This document shows, piece by piece, positions 12,944 through 23,050 of a DNA stretch of 64,000 nt. Numbering within the stretch: position 1 is the stretch's first letter; each line of letters begins with the position of its first letter. The notes below the pieces were generated by a model. The model was not told the origin of the DNA, ran no database searches, and saw only the letters and a list, made by a program, of their open reading frames with translations. The position numbers were made by a program, and so were the translations under genes. Origin of the DNA: Entophlyctis helioformis (lineage: Eukaryota; Chytridiomycota; Chytridiomycetes; Chytridiales; Chytriomycetaceae); assembly GCA_025526915.1 (NCBI GenBank), contig JAHLKH010000080.1:49055-113054 (forward strand), in the 5' to 3' direction.

Positions 12944-13140
12944 GGCCAGATGTTGAGTTGTAGGCAAAGCCCTCGCTTCATTCGAACTGCGCTGGCCCAT
13001 CTGCGCTGGCCCACACCGGCGGCGGCATCGCCAGGCAGGCAGGTGCACGCACTGGTGCACAAGGCGGCAGATCTGCTCCGTGTATGTCTGCCCCTCCATC
13101 CATCCGTCTGCCCATCTGCCCATCTGCCCATCTACCCCTG

Positions 13141-13356
13141 CTAGAAATCGTCAATGATCTCAAAGTACAGGCCTTGGAGGCTCGCCGACGCCGGAAAGGG
13201 CACGTTCAGTGCATCGGCCACCGGCTGCATGCGAGCCTGCGAGTCAGCCAGTCAGCCAGCCAGCCATTCAGCCAGTCAGTCAGTCATATGCCATATGCGC
13301 CGCATGGCTGTGAATGCATGCAGCCGCCCAGACTTACCAGCGACCGACCCGCACCG

Positions 13357-13389
<33 letters not shown>

Positions 13390-13631
13390 CCGGCAGACGC
13401 AGACGCAGACGCAGACGACGGTGGTGATGCTGGCGCCGGTCCGCTGGGTGTGCCGGCAGCAGCGCTCGAGGCTGCCGTAAACAGCGGCGACGACCGCGGG
13501 CAGTGTGCTGATGCAGCGCTTGCTGCAAACGCCGCAAACAGCCTGCTGCTGTTGCTGCCTGTGAACGCAGTGTGTGCTCTTGCTGCTTGTGCTCCTGCTG
13601 TTGCCGCTGCCCGTGCTGTTCGCGAGATCAT
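13141..13631 (-). CDS. Small Ala/Ser-rich protein, possibly mitochondrial
   Basis: Two exons, 13338-13631 and 13141-13236, joined by a GTAAGT...CAG intron in phase; 129 residues. The N-terminus (MISRTARAAATAGAQAARAHT) is basic, hydroxylated and free of acids, like a mitochondrial presequence. A low-complexity Ala/Ser stretch follows, encoded by a GCAGAC hexamer array. The C-terminus (MQPVADALNVPFPASASLQG, then LYFEIIDDF) is unique sequence and looks like a conserved functional tail. I do not recognise the family. The clean intron and conserved-looking tail support a real gene. Confidence 0.55.
13356..13419. repeat. GCAGAC hexanucleotide array inside a coding exon
   Basis: About nine copies of GCAGAC with two GCACCG interruptions, read on the minus strand as alternating Ala and Ser codons. 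A similar array lies at 59083-59133 in an unrelated gene. Confidence 0.85.
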
Positions 13632-13761
13632 GGTGTTGAATCGAGGGGCACGATGATGAATAATATTGGACGACAAAAACATCATGGACTGGCAGGTATA
13701 AAGAGCACCATGTAAGAGAGAGGAAGGAGACAGAGAGAAACACACGGTGGATGGAAGAGCA

Positions 13762-15328
13762 TCAGATAAAGACGACAAAGAAGAGCGACACGGCCAGGCA
13801 GATCGACAGCGTGGCGGTGGATGGACGGCTGGCTGTGCGTCCATCTGCGGCACTCGTGAGACCGGTCCTGGTTGGCAGAGCAACTGACGCAGTCGTTGTT
13901 GTGGCAGTCGGTGGTGTGTAACCTGGCGGGCTCGCAGTGGTTGTCGTTGTTGTTGGAGGCACAGTTGTGCGAGACGTGGTGGCTGAGGTGGTCGTTGTGG
14001 GGATCGCAGTGGTTGATGTGGCAGTCGATGTTGGAGGCACAGTCGAGCTTGATGCGGCTGTTGACGAAGTTGAGGCTGTGGTGCTTGACACATCAGTGGA
14101 CGATGTCGCAGCTGATGATGCCGATGTGGGAGGCACACTTGAGCTTGACGAGGTGGTTGAAGATGCCACATCGGATAAAGTCGATGTGACAGGCACTGCC
14201 GTGCTCGATGAGATGGTTGTGGTTGAAGCCAATGTGGTGGTTGAATCGGCGGTTGTGGATACTGGAGCATCCGTGGTGGTCGTGGAAGGCACAGTGGTGG
14301 TTGATTCAACCGTGGACGTCGTGACAGGACCTGTGTGTGCATCCACGCGTGTCAGCATCATCGCGTGCACATGAAGCCACCGACCACAGACACGCATGCG
14401 TACATTGCGTCGTAATGCCACAAGCATGTCCAGTGCGTCCGGCAGCAAGACACACGCTAGTACCCGTTCCATAACAGGTCGTCAGCGTAGAACCAAAGGA
14501 GAGTAGCGGTCCATTCAACCCCGTGTTGCTAGAGAAAGAACTACACGAGCGAGTGTCAGATGCAAGTCAGTGTGTCGTTGTCAGCAGACTGCAGATGATA
14601 CGATGATACGATGATACGAACAGATAGCTTAAGTTGGGCAAGCTGAATATTCCGGCTGGGATAGATCCAGTTAACTGGTTGTTTTGGATATTTCTACAAG
14701 AATCGCCATTAGCATCCAAACCCAAACACATCAATGGCGATACAGCACTTCGAGTACTAACAACTGGGTAAGGGCGTTCAAGTTTCCGAGACTCGATGGG
14801 ATCGTGCCAGTCAACTGGTTGCTGAACAAATACCTGCCAGTTTCACGAGGTTAGCATTGCTCTTTCAACTGCGACATGCATGTGCAACCAAGACTCACAG
14901 CTGGGTCAGGGACGGCAAGTTGCCCAAAGTCGATGGGATTGATCCTGTTAAACTGTTGGATCTCAGGTTGCTACATCACAAAGTATGCCATCAGCAATCA
15001 GCCTCGTGCCCTGATGCCACGAAGCACATTGCAAGATGAGCATGCTTACAGCCATTGTAATGCAGTCAGACCGGTCAGATCAGGAATGCTTCCAGTCAAA
15101 GAGGTTGACTGCAAGCTTCTATGGTGCGTGTGATGGATGTCAGATGTGCAGTAATGCAACCATCAACAAGCAGCCAGAGGCATGACCAGCTTACACTCGC
15201 GTAACCCGGTTGCCGGCGCATGTGACTGTACCAGAAACTGTCGCTGTACAACACGAACTAGTGACTGTGCCTGAGAAGAAGGAAGGAAAGGCAGTGCCGA
15301 TGATGGTGCAGTCGGCAGCGAGACTCAT
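13762..15328 (-). CDS. LRR surface protein with Thr/Ser stalk, copy 1
   Basis: Seven exons: 15195-15328, 15050-15118, 14899-14970, 14762-14833, 14622-14693, 14404-14528 and 13762-14330; 370 residues from the ATG at 15328. Exon 1 encodes an N-terminal cap (ADCTIIGTAFPSFF, then SSCCTATVSGTVTC). Exons 2-5 each encode exactly one leucine-rich repeat (LxxNxLTGSIPxxLGNLxxL), all with phase-2 introns. Exon 6 is a Cys-containing C-terminal cap. Exon 7 is a long Thr/Ser/Pro stalk ending in a short hydrophobic tail (SICLAVSLFFVVFI), suiting a GPI signal or a membrane anchor. No signal peptide is seen at this ATG, so an upstream exon within 15329-16030 is likely. Probably a cell-surface adhesion or recognition protein; ligand unknown. 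Confidence 0.75.
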
Positions 15329-16030
15329 CGGTGCGGTTCAGCGTTCGGTGGGGTTCCTTGGTTGGCTTGGTTTGGCTGGTTGGCTTGTTTGGATCCAGCC
15401 AGCAGCAGCATGGAGTCAGAAGAGCGAGTGAGGGCGAGAGAGCAAGACACGAGTGCAATGACGTCAGCGTGTTGGTTGGGCAGAACGCGATGAGAATGCA
15501 CGACAGAACACGCGGCGATGTGGCGAGACAGGCATCGTGTTCAGCAGTCGGCTGGTGTGCCCTGGCGTGCCTTGGCAGGTTGCAGAGATGCTCTGCAGCA
15601 GCTGCGAGGCATGCAGCACCAGATCTGTGTTGCGACTCGTGTCATGCCATGCCATGCCATGCCATGCAGTTGAGCAATGGCAACGGCAGCCGCACAGCAG
15701 AGCCACAACACACAAGGCATGGCATGGCACGTGTGGCATGTGCAGAGAGTGCAACAGCAACAGGCAGACACGAGCAGTCACGGGCAGCAAGCAGAGCATG
15801 CGCATCACAGCAGCAGCAGGCAGTCTGCAGCCAAGCCACGCAACAGCCGTCTCGCCAGCCACGCCAGCCAAACGCGACATTCACAACGCGACTCACATGC
15901 TGACTGGACTGCGATGCTTTGTGTCCTGCTGCAGTGCCAGTGCCTGTCTGCGAGAGTGGAAGCGGTGATGAGTGCCCACTGCTGCGATACTCGCCACGAC
16001 TTGTCTCTCACTCTTACACTTGATCGACGT
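15329..16030 (-). other. Conserved region upstream of LRR copy 1
   Basis: About 700 bp that is also found upstream of LRR copies 2 (18165-18850) and 3 (27430-28086). It contains a GGCAT pentamer run at 15642-15667 and several short open frames whose reading frames are not all preserved between copies. It probably holds the promoter, 5' UTR and a signal-peptide exon, but I cannot fix its borders. Confidence 0.5.
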
Positions 16031-16170
16031 CATTCGCCGCCTGCTGATGTCATTGTGTGATGTCACTTGGATCCTCCCGACCATGACACCACACCACAAT
16101 GCAGACATCTGCCAGTGTATTGCCAAAGAGAGAGCACGGCAACCAAGACACAGCGAGCAGGCGGGCAGGA

Positions 16171-16432
16171 TCACATGTGCCGCGAGCGACGGTTGTCGGC
16201 AAGGAACATCAGCCGCGACCGCGCACTCCATGCAGCCGCAACACTGCCGCCCAGTGCCACACACGCCACAACGAACGCGAGACCGACGCTCCTGCTGTAT
16301 GTGTTGATGTGCGATGTGGCCGTCTCGTAGCAGCCAGGTGTTGTGGCATTGGACACGGCAGCCACTGCACACGCATTGGTGTGCGACGAGACAAAGTACG
16401 GTGTCGAGATGCCAGTGTAAGCTGATCCGTCA
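16171..16432 (-). pseudogene. Tetraspanin 3' exon fragment
   Basis: Encodes the last part of the second extracellular loop, the fourth membrane helix and the C-terminus of the tetraspanin at 26297-27250 (SATTPGC-type loop, VGLAFVVACVALGGSVAAA helix, ending RRSRHM). The first two exons and the CCG motif are missing. It was carried along with LRR copy 1. It is unlikely to be functional alone. Confidence 0.8.
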
Positions 16433-16529
16433 CTCACGGTGCATCTGCTGAGGATGGTTGCGAGATCAGAGGATTGTTCATTATTGTGGTGCATGCATGC
16501 CATGGCACACTGCCGATGATCCAGGAGCA

Positions 16530-18890
16530 ATGGCACCATGTTTGAGAGAATAGAAGAGGAGGAAGGACAGAGAGACACACACGGTGGATGGATGGATGGA
16601 AGAGCATCAGATAAAGACGACAAAGAAGAGCGACACGGCCAGGCAGATCGACAGCGTGGCGGTGGATGGACGGCTGGCGGTGCGTCCATCTGCAGCACTC
16701 GTGAGACCGGTCCTGGTTGGCAGAGCAACTGACGCAGTCGTTGTTGTGGCAGTCGGTGGAATGTAACCGGGCGGACTCGCAGTGGTCGTTGTTGTTGGAG
16801 GCACAGTGGTGCGAGACGTGGTGGCTGAGGTGGTCGTTGTGGGGATCGCAGTGGTTGTCGTGGCAGTCGATGTTGGAGGCACAGTCGAGCTTGATGCGGC
16901 TGTTGACGAAGTTGAAGCTGTGGTGCTTGGCACATCAGTGGACGATGTCGCAGCTGATGATGCCAATGTGGGAGGCACACTTGAGCTTGACGAGATGGTT
17001 GAAGACGTCACATCGGATAAAGTCGATGTGACAGGCACTGCCGTGCTCGATGAGATGGTTGTGGTTGAAGCCAATGTGGTGGTTGAATCGGCGGTTGTGG
17101 ATACTGGAGCATCCGTGGTGGTCGTGGAAGGCACAGTGGTGGTTGATTCAACCGTGGACGTCGTGACAGGACCTGTGTGTGCATCCACGCGTGTCAGCAT
17201 CATCGCGTGCACATGAAGCCACCGACCACAGACACGCATGCGTACATTGCGTCGTTATGCCACAAGCATGTCCAGTGCGTCCAGCAGCAAGACACACGTT
17301 AGTGCCCGTTCCATAACAACTCGTCAGCGTAGAAACAAAGGAGAGAAGCGGTCCATTCAACCCCGTGATGCTTTGAAAGTTCCTACACGAGCGAGTGTCA
17401 GATGCATGTCAGTGCGTTGCCGTTAGCAGACTGCAGATGATGCGAGGTCACGAACAAGTCGGCTAAGTTAGGTAAGCTGAATATTTCAGCTGGGATAGAT
17501 CCAGTTAACTGGTTGTTTTGGAGGGATCTACAAGAATCGCCGTTAGTTTCCAAACCCAAGTGCATCAATGGTGATACAGCACTTCAAGTACTGACAAAAG
17601 AGTAAGAGCATTCAAGTTGCCGAGACTCGATGGAATCGTGCCAGTCAGCTGGTTCAAATGCAAATACCTGCCAGTATCACGAGATTAGCATTGCTGGTCC
17701 AAGTGCGGCGTACATGTGCAACCAAAACGCACAGCTTGGTCAGTGACGGCAAGTTGCCCAAAGTCGATGGGATAGATCCAGTAAACTGGTTGTTACTGAG
17801 ATACCTATACATCTCAACGTATACCACCAACGATCAGTCTCGTGTCCTGAAGCCACAAAGCACATTGCAAGATGAGCATGCTTACAGCCATTGTAATGCA
17901 GTCAGACCGCTCAGATCAGGAATGCTTCCAGTCAGAGACTTTGCTTGCAAGTTCCTATTGAGCGTTTGATGGATGTCAGATGTGCGGTCATGCAACCATC
18001 AACAAGCAGCCAGAGGCATGACCAGCTTACACTCGCGTAACCCGGTTGCCGGCGCATGTGACTGTACCAGAAACTGTCGCTGTACAACACGAGCCAGAGA
18101 CTGCGCCTGAGAAGAAGGAAGGAAAGGCAGTGCCGATGATGGTGCAGTCGGCAGCGAGACTCATCGGTGCGGTTCAGCGTTCGGTGGGGTTCCTTGGTTG
18201 GCTTGGTTTGGCTGGTTGGCTTGTCTGGATGCAGCCAGCAGCCGCATGGAGTCAGAAGAGCGAGTGAGGGCGACAGAGCAAGACACGAGTGCAATGACGT
18301 CAGCATGTTGGTTGAGCAGAACGCGATGAGAATACACGACAGAACACGCGGCGATGTGGCGAGACAGGCATCGTGTTCAGCAGTCGGCTGGTGTGCCCTG
18401 GCGTGCCTTGGCAGGTTGCAGAGATTCTCTGCAGCAGCTGCGAGGCATGCAGCACCAGATCTGTGTTGCGACTCGTGTCATGCCATGCCATGCCATGCCA
18501 TGCAGTTGAGCAATGGCAACGGCAGCCGCACAGCAGAGCCACAACACACAGGGCAAGGCATGGCATGTGCCGCATGTGCAGAGAGTGCAGAGATCGCAAC
18601 AGCAACAGACACGAGCAGACACAAGCAGCAGGCAGAGCATGCGCATCACAGCAGCAGCTGGCAGTCTGCAGCCAAACCACGCAACAGCCGCCACGCCAGC
18701 CTCGCCAGCCAAACGCGACATTCACAACGCGACTCACATGCTGACTGGGCTGCGGTGCTTGGTGGTCTGCTGCAGTGCCAGTGCCTGTCTGCGATGGTGG
18801 AAGCGGTGATGAGTGCCGACTGATGTGACACTCGTCAGGACTTGTCTCTCCTACTATCACTCGATCGACGTCACTCGATCGACGTTTCCG
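16530..18890 (-). repeat. LRR duplication block, copy 2
   Basis: Tandem to copy 1 and in the same orientation. It contains the LRR gene and the conserved upstream region, reaching almost to the ATG of the AIM19-like gene at 18904, but lacks the tetraspanin fragment. Confidence 0.8.
16607..18164 (-). CDS. LRR surface protein with Thr/Ser stalk, copy 2
   Basis: Seven exons as in copy 1: 18031-18164, 17886-17954, 17733-17804, 17596-17667, 17456-17527, 17246-17370 and 16607-17172; frame intact, 369 residues. One 72-base (first repeat 69-base) exon per leucine-rich repeat. The repeats have diverged from copy 1 at solvent-exposed positions (for example YLSNNQFTGSIPSTLGNLPS and YLHLNQLTGTIPSSLGNLNA), while the Thr-rich stalk and hydrophobic tail are nearly identical. 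Signal-peptide exon not found. Likely a surface-displayed binding protein whose repeats vary between paralogues. Confidence 0.75.
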
Positions 18891-18903
18891 TCGTCTCGTC
18901 AAA

Positions 18904-19575
18904 ATGGGCTGGATGCCGTGGACATGGACATGGTCGTCAAGATCACCGGCAGCAGCACAACCAACACAAGCCGCAGCACAAGCCGCAGCAGCAACAGCAG
19001 CAGCACCTGAACCACCAGCGCAGCCCAGCCCGCCGACGCAGCAAACCCTCGAGTCCGACCTGCTCGCCCGCATTGCCAGCCTCACGCCGTCGATCCCAAC
19101 GCTGTCGGCCACGGACCTCGTCTCGAAGCCGCTGTTGCCGCAGCTGCCGCCGCTGTCGTCGATGAGAGAGTCGCCCGGCACGTCGCCGTACACGGCGTGG
19201 GCAGCCGGCACGCTGTGTCTGACCACTGCTGCCGTGTCTGCGGCCGGCCGCCCCGGGTACCCATCGGCATTCCCTCTGGCCCTGTTCGGCCTCGTCTTTG
19301 GTGGTGCCGGGTACATGACGCTCTTTGATACGTCCAACGGGCCGTCGACTGCGGCAGGTGAGTCGGCCAGAGGCGTACATGCATTCATTCATGCATTCAT
19401 GTGTGCATGCATGCTTGGATGGGTTGCTGACTACCGATATGCGACAGCCTGGGGTGTGCTGTACATGATTCTCGGCGGCCCCAAGACGCTCAAGAACCGC
19501 AAGCTGTTGCCGCTGACCACACTGGCTGGCGTGACGGCGTCCACTGTTGTGCATCTGCAAGAAGTCTTTGAATGA
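18904..19575 (+). CDS. AIM19-like mitochondrial membrane protein
   Basis: Two exons, 18904-19357 and 19448-19575, 193 residues. The first 60 residues are Ala/Pro/Gln-rich. Then come hydrophobic segments (YTAWAAGTLCLTTAAVSAAG; FPLALFGLVFGGAGYM), FDTSNGPSTAAAWGVLYMI and LKNRKLLPLTTLAGVTA. The order D-x-x-N-G, AW...Y, K-N-R-K-L-LP resembles the fungal AIM19 family (altered inheritance of mitochondria 19), whose molecular function is unknown. The family call is from memory of the pattern and is moderate. The gene diverges from LRR copy 2, whose duplication block ends about 15 bp before this ATG. Confidence 0.6.
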   Translation: MGWMPWTWTWSSRSPAAAQPTQAAAQAAAATAAAPEPPAQPSPPTQQTLESDLLARIASLTPSIPTLSATDLVSKPLLPQLPPLSSMRESPGTSPYTAWAAGTLCLTTAAVSAAGRPGYPSAFPLALFGLVFGGAGYMTLFDTSNGPSTAAGESARGVHAFIHAFMCACMLGWVADYRYATAWGVLYMILGGPKTLKNRKLLPLTTLAGVTASTVVHLQEVFE

Positions 19576-19607
19576 ATGCGACAGATCTGAGGGGCTGGCG
19601 GGCTGGT

Positions 19608-19674
<67 letters not shown>

Positions 19675-20011
19675 CCAGTAACGGTGTACATGATGGTAAA
19701 ATGCTTGCCACAAAAGGCAACTTCAAAAAGTTTCAAAGGATGGGGGGAAGATAGTGTGGGAGAGATAGAGGGGGAGTGAGAGACAGGACAGAGGAAAACA
19801 AAAGATCAAGGGGAAGGTGGGCGAAACTGGAGGCGGACGGTGGCGTGGTGGATAGAGATACTGCTGCTACTGTTATCGTTTGGTGTTGTTTCAGGTATGA
19901 GTGGCCAGGCGGAGCGGTTGACAAGGGGGAGCGTAGACCGAAATGGATGACCGGCTGGCTGGCTGGCTGGCTGTGGACGTGGCGTGGCGTGGCGTGACGT
20001 GACGGTGGCAT
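19576..20011. other. Intergenic region with (CA)n microsatellite
   Basis: Lies between the convergent 3' ends of the AIM19-like gene and RHO1. It contains a CA-repeat of about 32 units at 19609-19672 and a short CTGG repeat at 19955-19975. No gene is visible. Confidence 0.8.
19609..19672. repeat. (CA)n microsatellite
   Basis: Uninterrupted CA dinucleotides for about 64 bp; likely polymorphic between strains. Confidence 0.97.
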
Positions 20012-22189
20012 TTACAGGAGCAGGCAGCGCGTCTTCTTGGTAGGCGTTCTGCGGATGAGGGCAGCGCGTGTTGCGTGCTCAAACACCTCGCGGACACCGT
20101 CGTTGAAGCGGGCCGAGCACTCGAGGAACCGGTACGCGCCAATCTTTTGTGCAACAGCCTGGCCCTGCTCGGGTGTGACGGGTGCCTGCTGCGTCTTGGC
20201 AAGCTCCTGGATCGTCTTGGGGTCGTTTCTCAGATCCTTCTTGCAGCCAACAAGGATGATGGGCAGAGCGGCGCAGAAGTGAATGACTTCGGAGATCCAC
20301 TGTGGCATGGCGTCCATGCAGAGCGTGTCAGCCGAGTGTCCCATCAGCCGAACCTGTCCCATCCAGGGTGAAGGGCGAATGCCATATCCGTCTATCCGCC
20401 TATCCGTCTATCTGTCCATGTGCCGAATCCAATCCCGAGGAGTGTGCACCAGACCGAGTCTCATGCACGCACGCACCTTTTCCTGGACGTTGTCGAGCGA
20501 GTCGGGCGAGTCGACGGCATAGCAGATGAGGATGACATGAGAGTCGGGATATGAGAGCGGACGAAGACGGTCGTAGTCCTCCTGTCCAGCGGTATCCCAG
20601 AGCGCCAACTCGACGCGCTTGCCGTCCACCTCGACATCCGCCACGTAGTTTTCAAAGACGGTGGGAACGTATGCCTGTCGATGCCATGCCATGTCATGCA
20701 AAGTGCGGATGCATGCAGATGGTTGTCACAGATGGTTGTCCATATGGCCGGTCAGATGGACAGATGGTCCAATGGTCAGATGGCAAGCGATCGGCAATGG
20801 TGACACCCATGTGCAGATCAAAAGCCGATGCAGTGTCAGTGCGTGTGGGCACAAAGCAGATGAGCAGCCAGATGACGAAGCCGTCGAGTCTCGGCCAGTC
20901 CAGCCAGTCCAGCCAGTCCAGCCGGTCCAGCCGCACAGCCGCACAGCCGCACAGCCGGATAGTGTCTCTCCCAAGATGCCGATGACGCTGGTGACGACGA
21001 TGCTGCGGATGGTGTCTCGAGCCGAGCGGTGCTGCCGAGGAGAAGGGAGAGAGGGATGGGAAAGAGGGAGAGGTGGGGGATGCGCAGGAGGGGACGATGG
21101 GTGTGGGAGAGGGCTCGAGGAAGCCCTGGGCAGGCTGCCGCTGTGCTGAGTTGTGCTGTGCTGTGCTGTGCCGTGCTTGCTGAGCCGTACCGTGCTGCGA
21201 GAGACAAAGAGGCGTTGCCCAAGCAGCATTGAGCCGAGCCAGGGGCGTGCCGTCTGCAGCAGTGGCAGGTGGCGTATGGCAGCTGGCAGCTGGCAGATGG
21301 CAGATGCAGCGGTGGGCAGCGGTCGGCGGCGTGCGTCTGTTGACGGACAGGTGCCGCAGTGGGCGACGAGCAGCAGCAGCAGCACAGCGGCGAGGACGTG
21401 GCGGGACGAGGCGGGACGGGACAGGGCGGTGATGGATTGCAGCCGTCTCGTGTTGCTTGTGGACAGAGGGCGGATGCTTGTGGATGCTTGTGGATGCGTG
21501 TGGGTGTCGGCCAGCGCAGCGAGACAGAGGGCGACGAGGCAGATGGCCAGACGTACGACCAGGCGCACGACCAAACGCACGGCCGGCCGATGCAGCTGTG
21601 CCGTGGAGACGGGCGGCGGGACGGGCCAGCCAGCGAGGCAGCCACTGTGCCGCAGATGCGCCGCTGTTGTGTCGTGTTGCTCTGCCATGGGGGCGGGCTG
21701 CGGCTGGCTTGGGATGGCTGGGATGGCGGGCGTGACGGGCAGAGGAGGGTGGGACTGGGGAAGAGAGGGGGCATGGGGGCATGGGGGAGGGCCACTGCTG
21801 CTGGTGGTGCTGCTCGTGGTGCTGCTCGTGGTGCTGTTGGTGCTGCTGGTGCTGGTCGAGCGAGGCGATACGGAGGCGAGCGAGCGAGCGTGTGCGGAAC
21901 AGGGCGAGGGCGGGGCTGCAGGCTGGCTGGCTGGCTGGCTGGAGTGGGCAGACTGGAGTGGGCTGGCTAGATAGCTGGGCGAGACTGGGCGAGACTGGGC
22001 AGGCTGGACTGCCAGCCAGATACGCAGACGGCGACACTGATACGCAGACAGAGTCACAGGCACACTGATACACAGACAGACGCACAGACGCACCTCGGGG
22101 AAGGTGCCCTTGGAGAAGACAATGAGCAGGCAGGTCTTGCCGCAGGCGCCGTCGCCCACAATAACGAGCTTTCTCCTGATCTCGGCCAT
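20012..22189 (-). CDS. RHO1: Rho-family GTPase RHO1
   Basis: Three exons, 22094-22189, 20477-20674 and 20012-20299; 193 residues. G1 loop [11 protein letters not shown], switch [19 protein letters not shown], switch [19 protein letters not shown], insert and effector region [18 protein letters not shown]4 GCKKDL, G5 ECSAR, and C-terminal CAAX box CLLL for geranylgeranylation. Fungal Rho1 controls 1,3-beta-glucan synthase, protein kinase C and actin polarity at the plasma membrane. The exon 1/2 junction is at a conserved place after KGTFPE, but the intron there is about 1.4 kb, far longer than any other confident intron in the window. Diverges from the PP2C gene across an 860 bp spacer. Confidence 0.95.
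20675..22093 (-). other. Unusually long RHO1 intron 1
   Basis: Bounded by GTGCGT and ...CGACAG. It is rich in short tandem repeats: a CCAGT/CCAGCC array at 20893-20955, CTGTG units near 21150, CAG-rich stretches, and a GGCTGGCT run at 21920-21945. Long open frames on both strands arise from the biased composition and show no domain, so I do not call genes. A GGCAT repeat lies just before the 3' splice site. Confidence 0.75.
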
Positions 22190-23050
22190 CTGTGTGTGGA
22201 AAGAGCCCGCAGCAGTGCAGCAGCAGCAGTGCAGCAGCAGCAGTGCAGGCCAGCAGCAGCAGGCAAGAGTCAGCAGGCTGCATAAAGGGCCGTGGGCAGC
22301 ACAGCTCCAGTTGCGCGCATGGCGGCTCGTACGTGGTTGTTCGTTTGTCTGTCGTGGGTGAGGGGGTGGCGATCTCACAATTTTGGCTGACACGCACATC
22401 ACGTGACAAGGCACGTGACTGGATGTGTCTGTGGTTGCGTGGTGGTGGTTGCGTGCAAGAGTGCGATCGTGTCTGTGTGTGCACAGATGCATGCACGGAT
22501 GCATGCACGGATGCACGGATGGATGGCCTGTGAGGCGGGATGCGCCCCGCCGCAACAAGCGCCGCGCCTGGTTTCAAATGGCCAGTGGCCAAACAGCGTG
22601 CGCGTGCACGGCTTTTCTTTGCCTGAAACCTGCAGGCCGTCTGTCACGACGACGACGACGACGACGACGACTGCCGCGACGACGACCACGAAGCCAGCAC
22701 CTGCACCCACGACGCCTCCTGTAAACTGTGAGTGGCCCGCATGTGCACGCTTGTGTGCAGGCAACATGCAGGCAACCTGCAGGCGACATGCAGGCGACTG
22801 ACCCTCGTGCTCGTGCTCTTATTCGTGCTCGTGCTCTCTTGCTCTGTGAGAGTAGAAGCGTTCGTCTGTCCATCGTCCACCGTCCACCGTCTGTCTGTCC
22901 AGCCATACAGCAGCAGCACCAGAAGCACCAGAAGCACCAGAAGCACCAGCAGCTACACGACCAGCTACACCCATACAGCAGTAACAGCAGCTGCAGTAAC
23001 AGCAACCACCACCACTACAAGCAGCAGCAACCACCCGCCCACTTGGACCA
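22190..23050. promoter_or_regulatory. Shared upstream region of RHO1 and PP2C
   Basis: 860 bp between divergent starts. Simple repeats include GCAGCA at 22215-22262, ACG at 22646-22672 and a nine-base AGCACCAGA array at 22915-22955. No conserved gene is visible; presumably a bidirectional promoter plus 5' UTRs. Confidence 0.5.

Larger units (their letters stand above)
13684..16440 (-). repeat. Tetraspanin-tail/LRR duplication block, copy 1
   Basis: Closely similar, in inverted orientation, to about 26990-29720. It holds the last exon of a tetraspanin gene at its 5' end, about 700 bp of conserved non-repeat sequence, a complete LRR gene and its 3' flank. The right-hand edge lies near 16432, where similarity to tetraspanin exon 3 begins just after the position of the CCG codons. 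Confidence 0.85.

Noticed and set aside
13937..14374. Val/Gly-rich open frame antisense to the LRR stalk (also at 16782-17216 and 29031-29465)
   Set aside because: It is the mirror of Thr-codon-rich sequence (ACC/ACT read as GGT/AGT-type complements); its conservation follows from that of the stalk.
20694..22592. Very long overlapping open frames (over 600 codons) on the minus strand
   Set aside because: They lie in RHO1 intron 1 and its upstream region, consist of Ser/Pro/His/Ala low complexity with no domain, and disagree with the clear RHO1 splice pattern.
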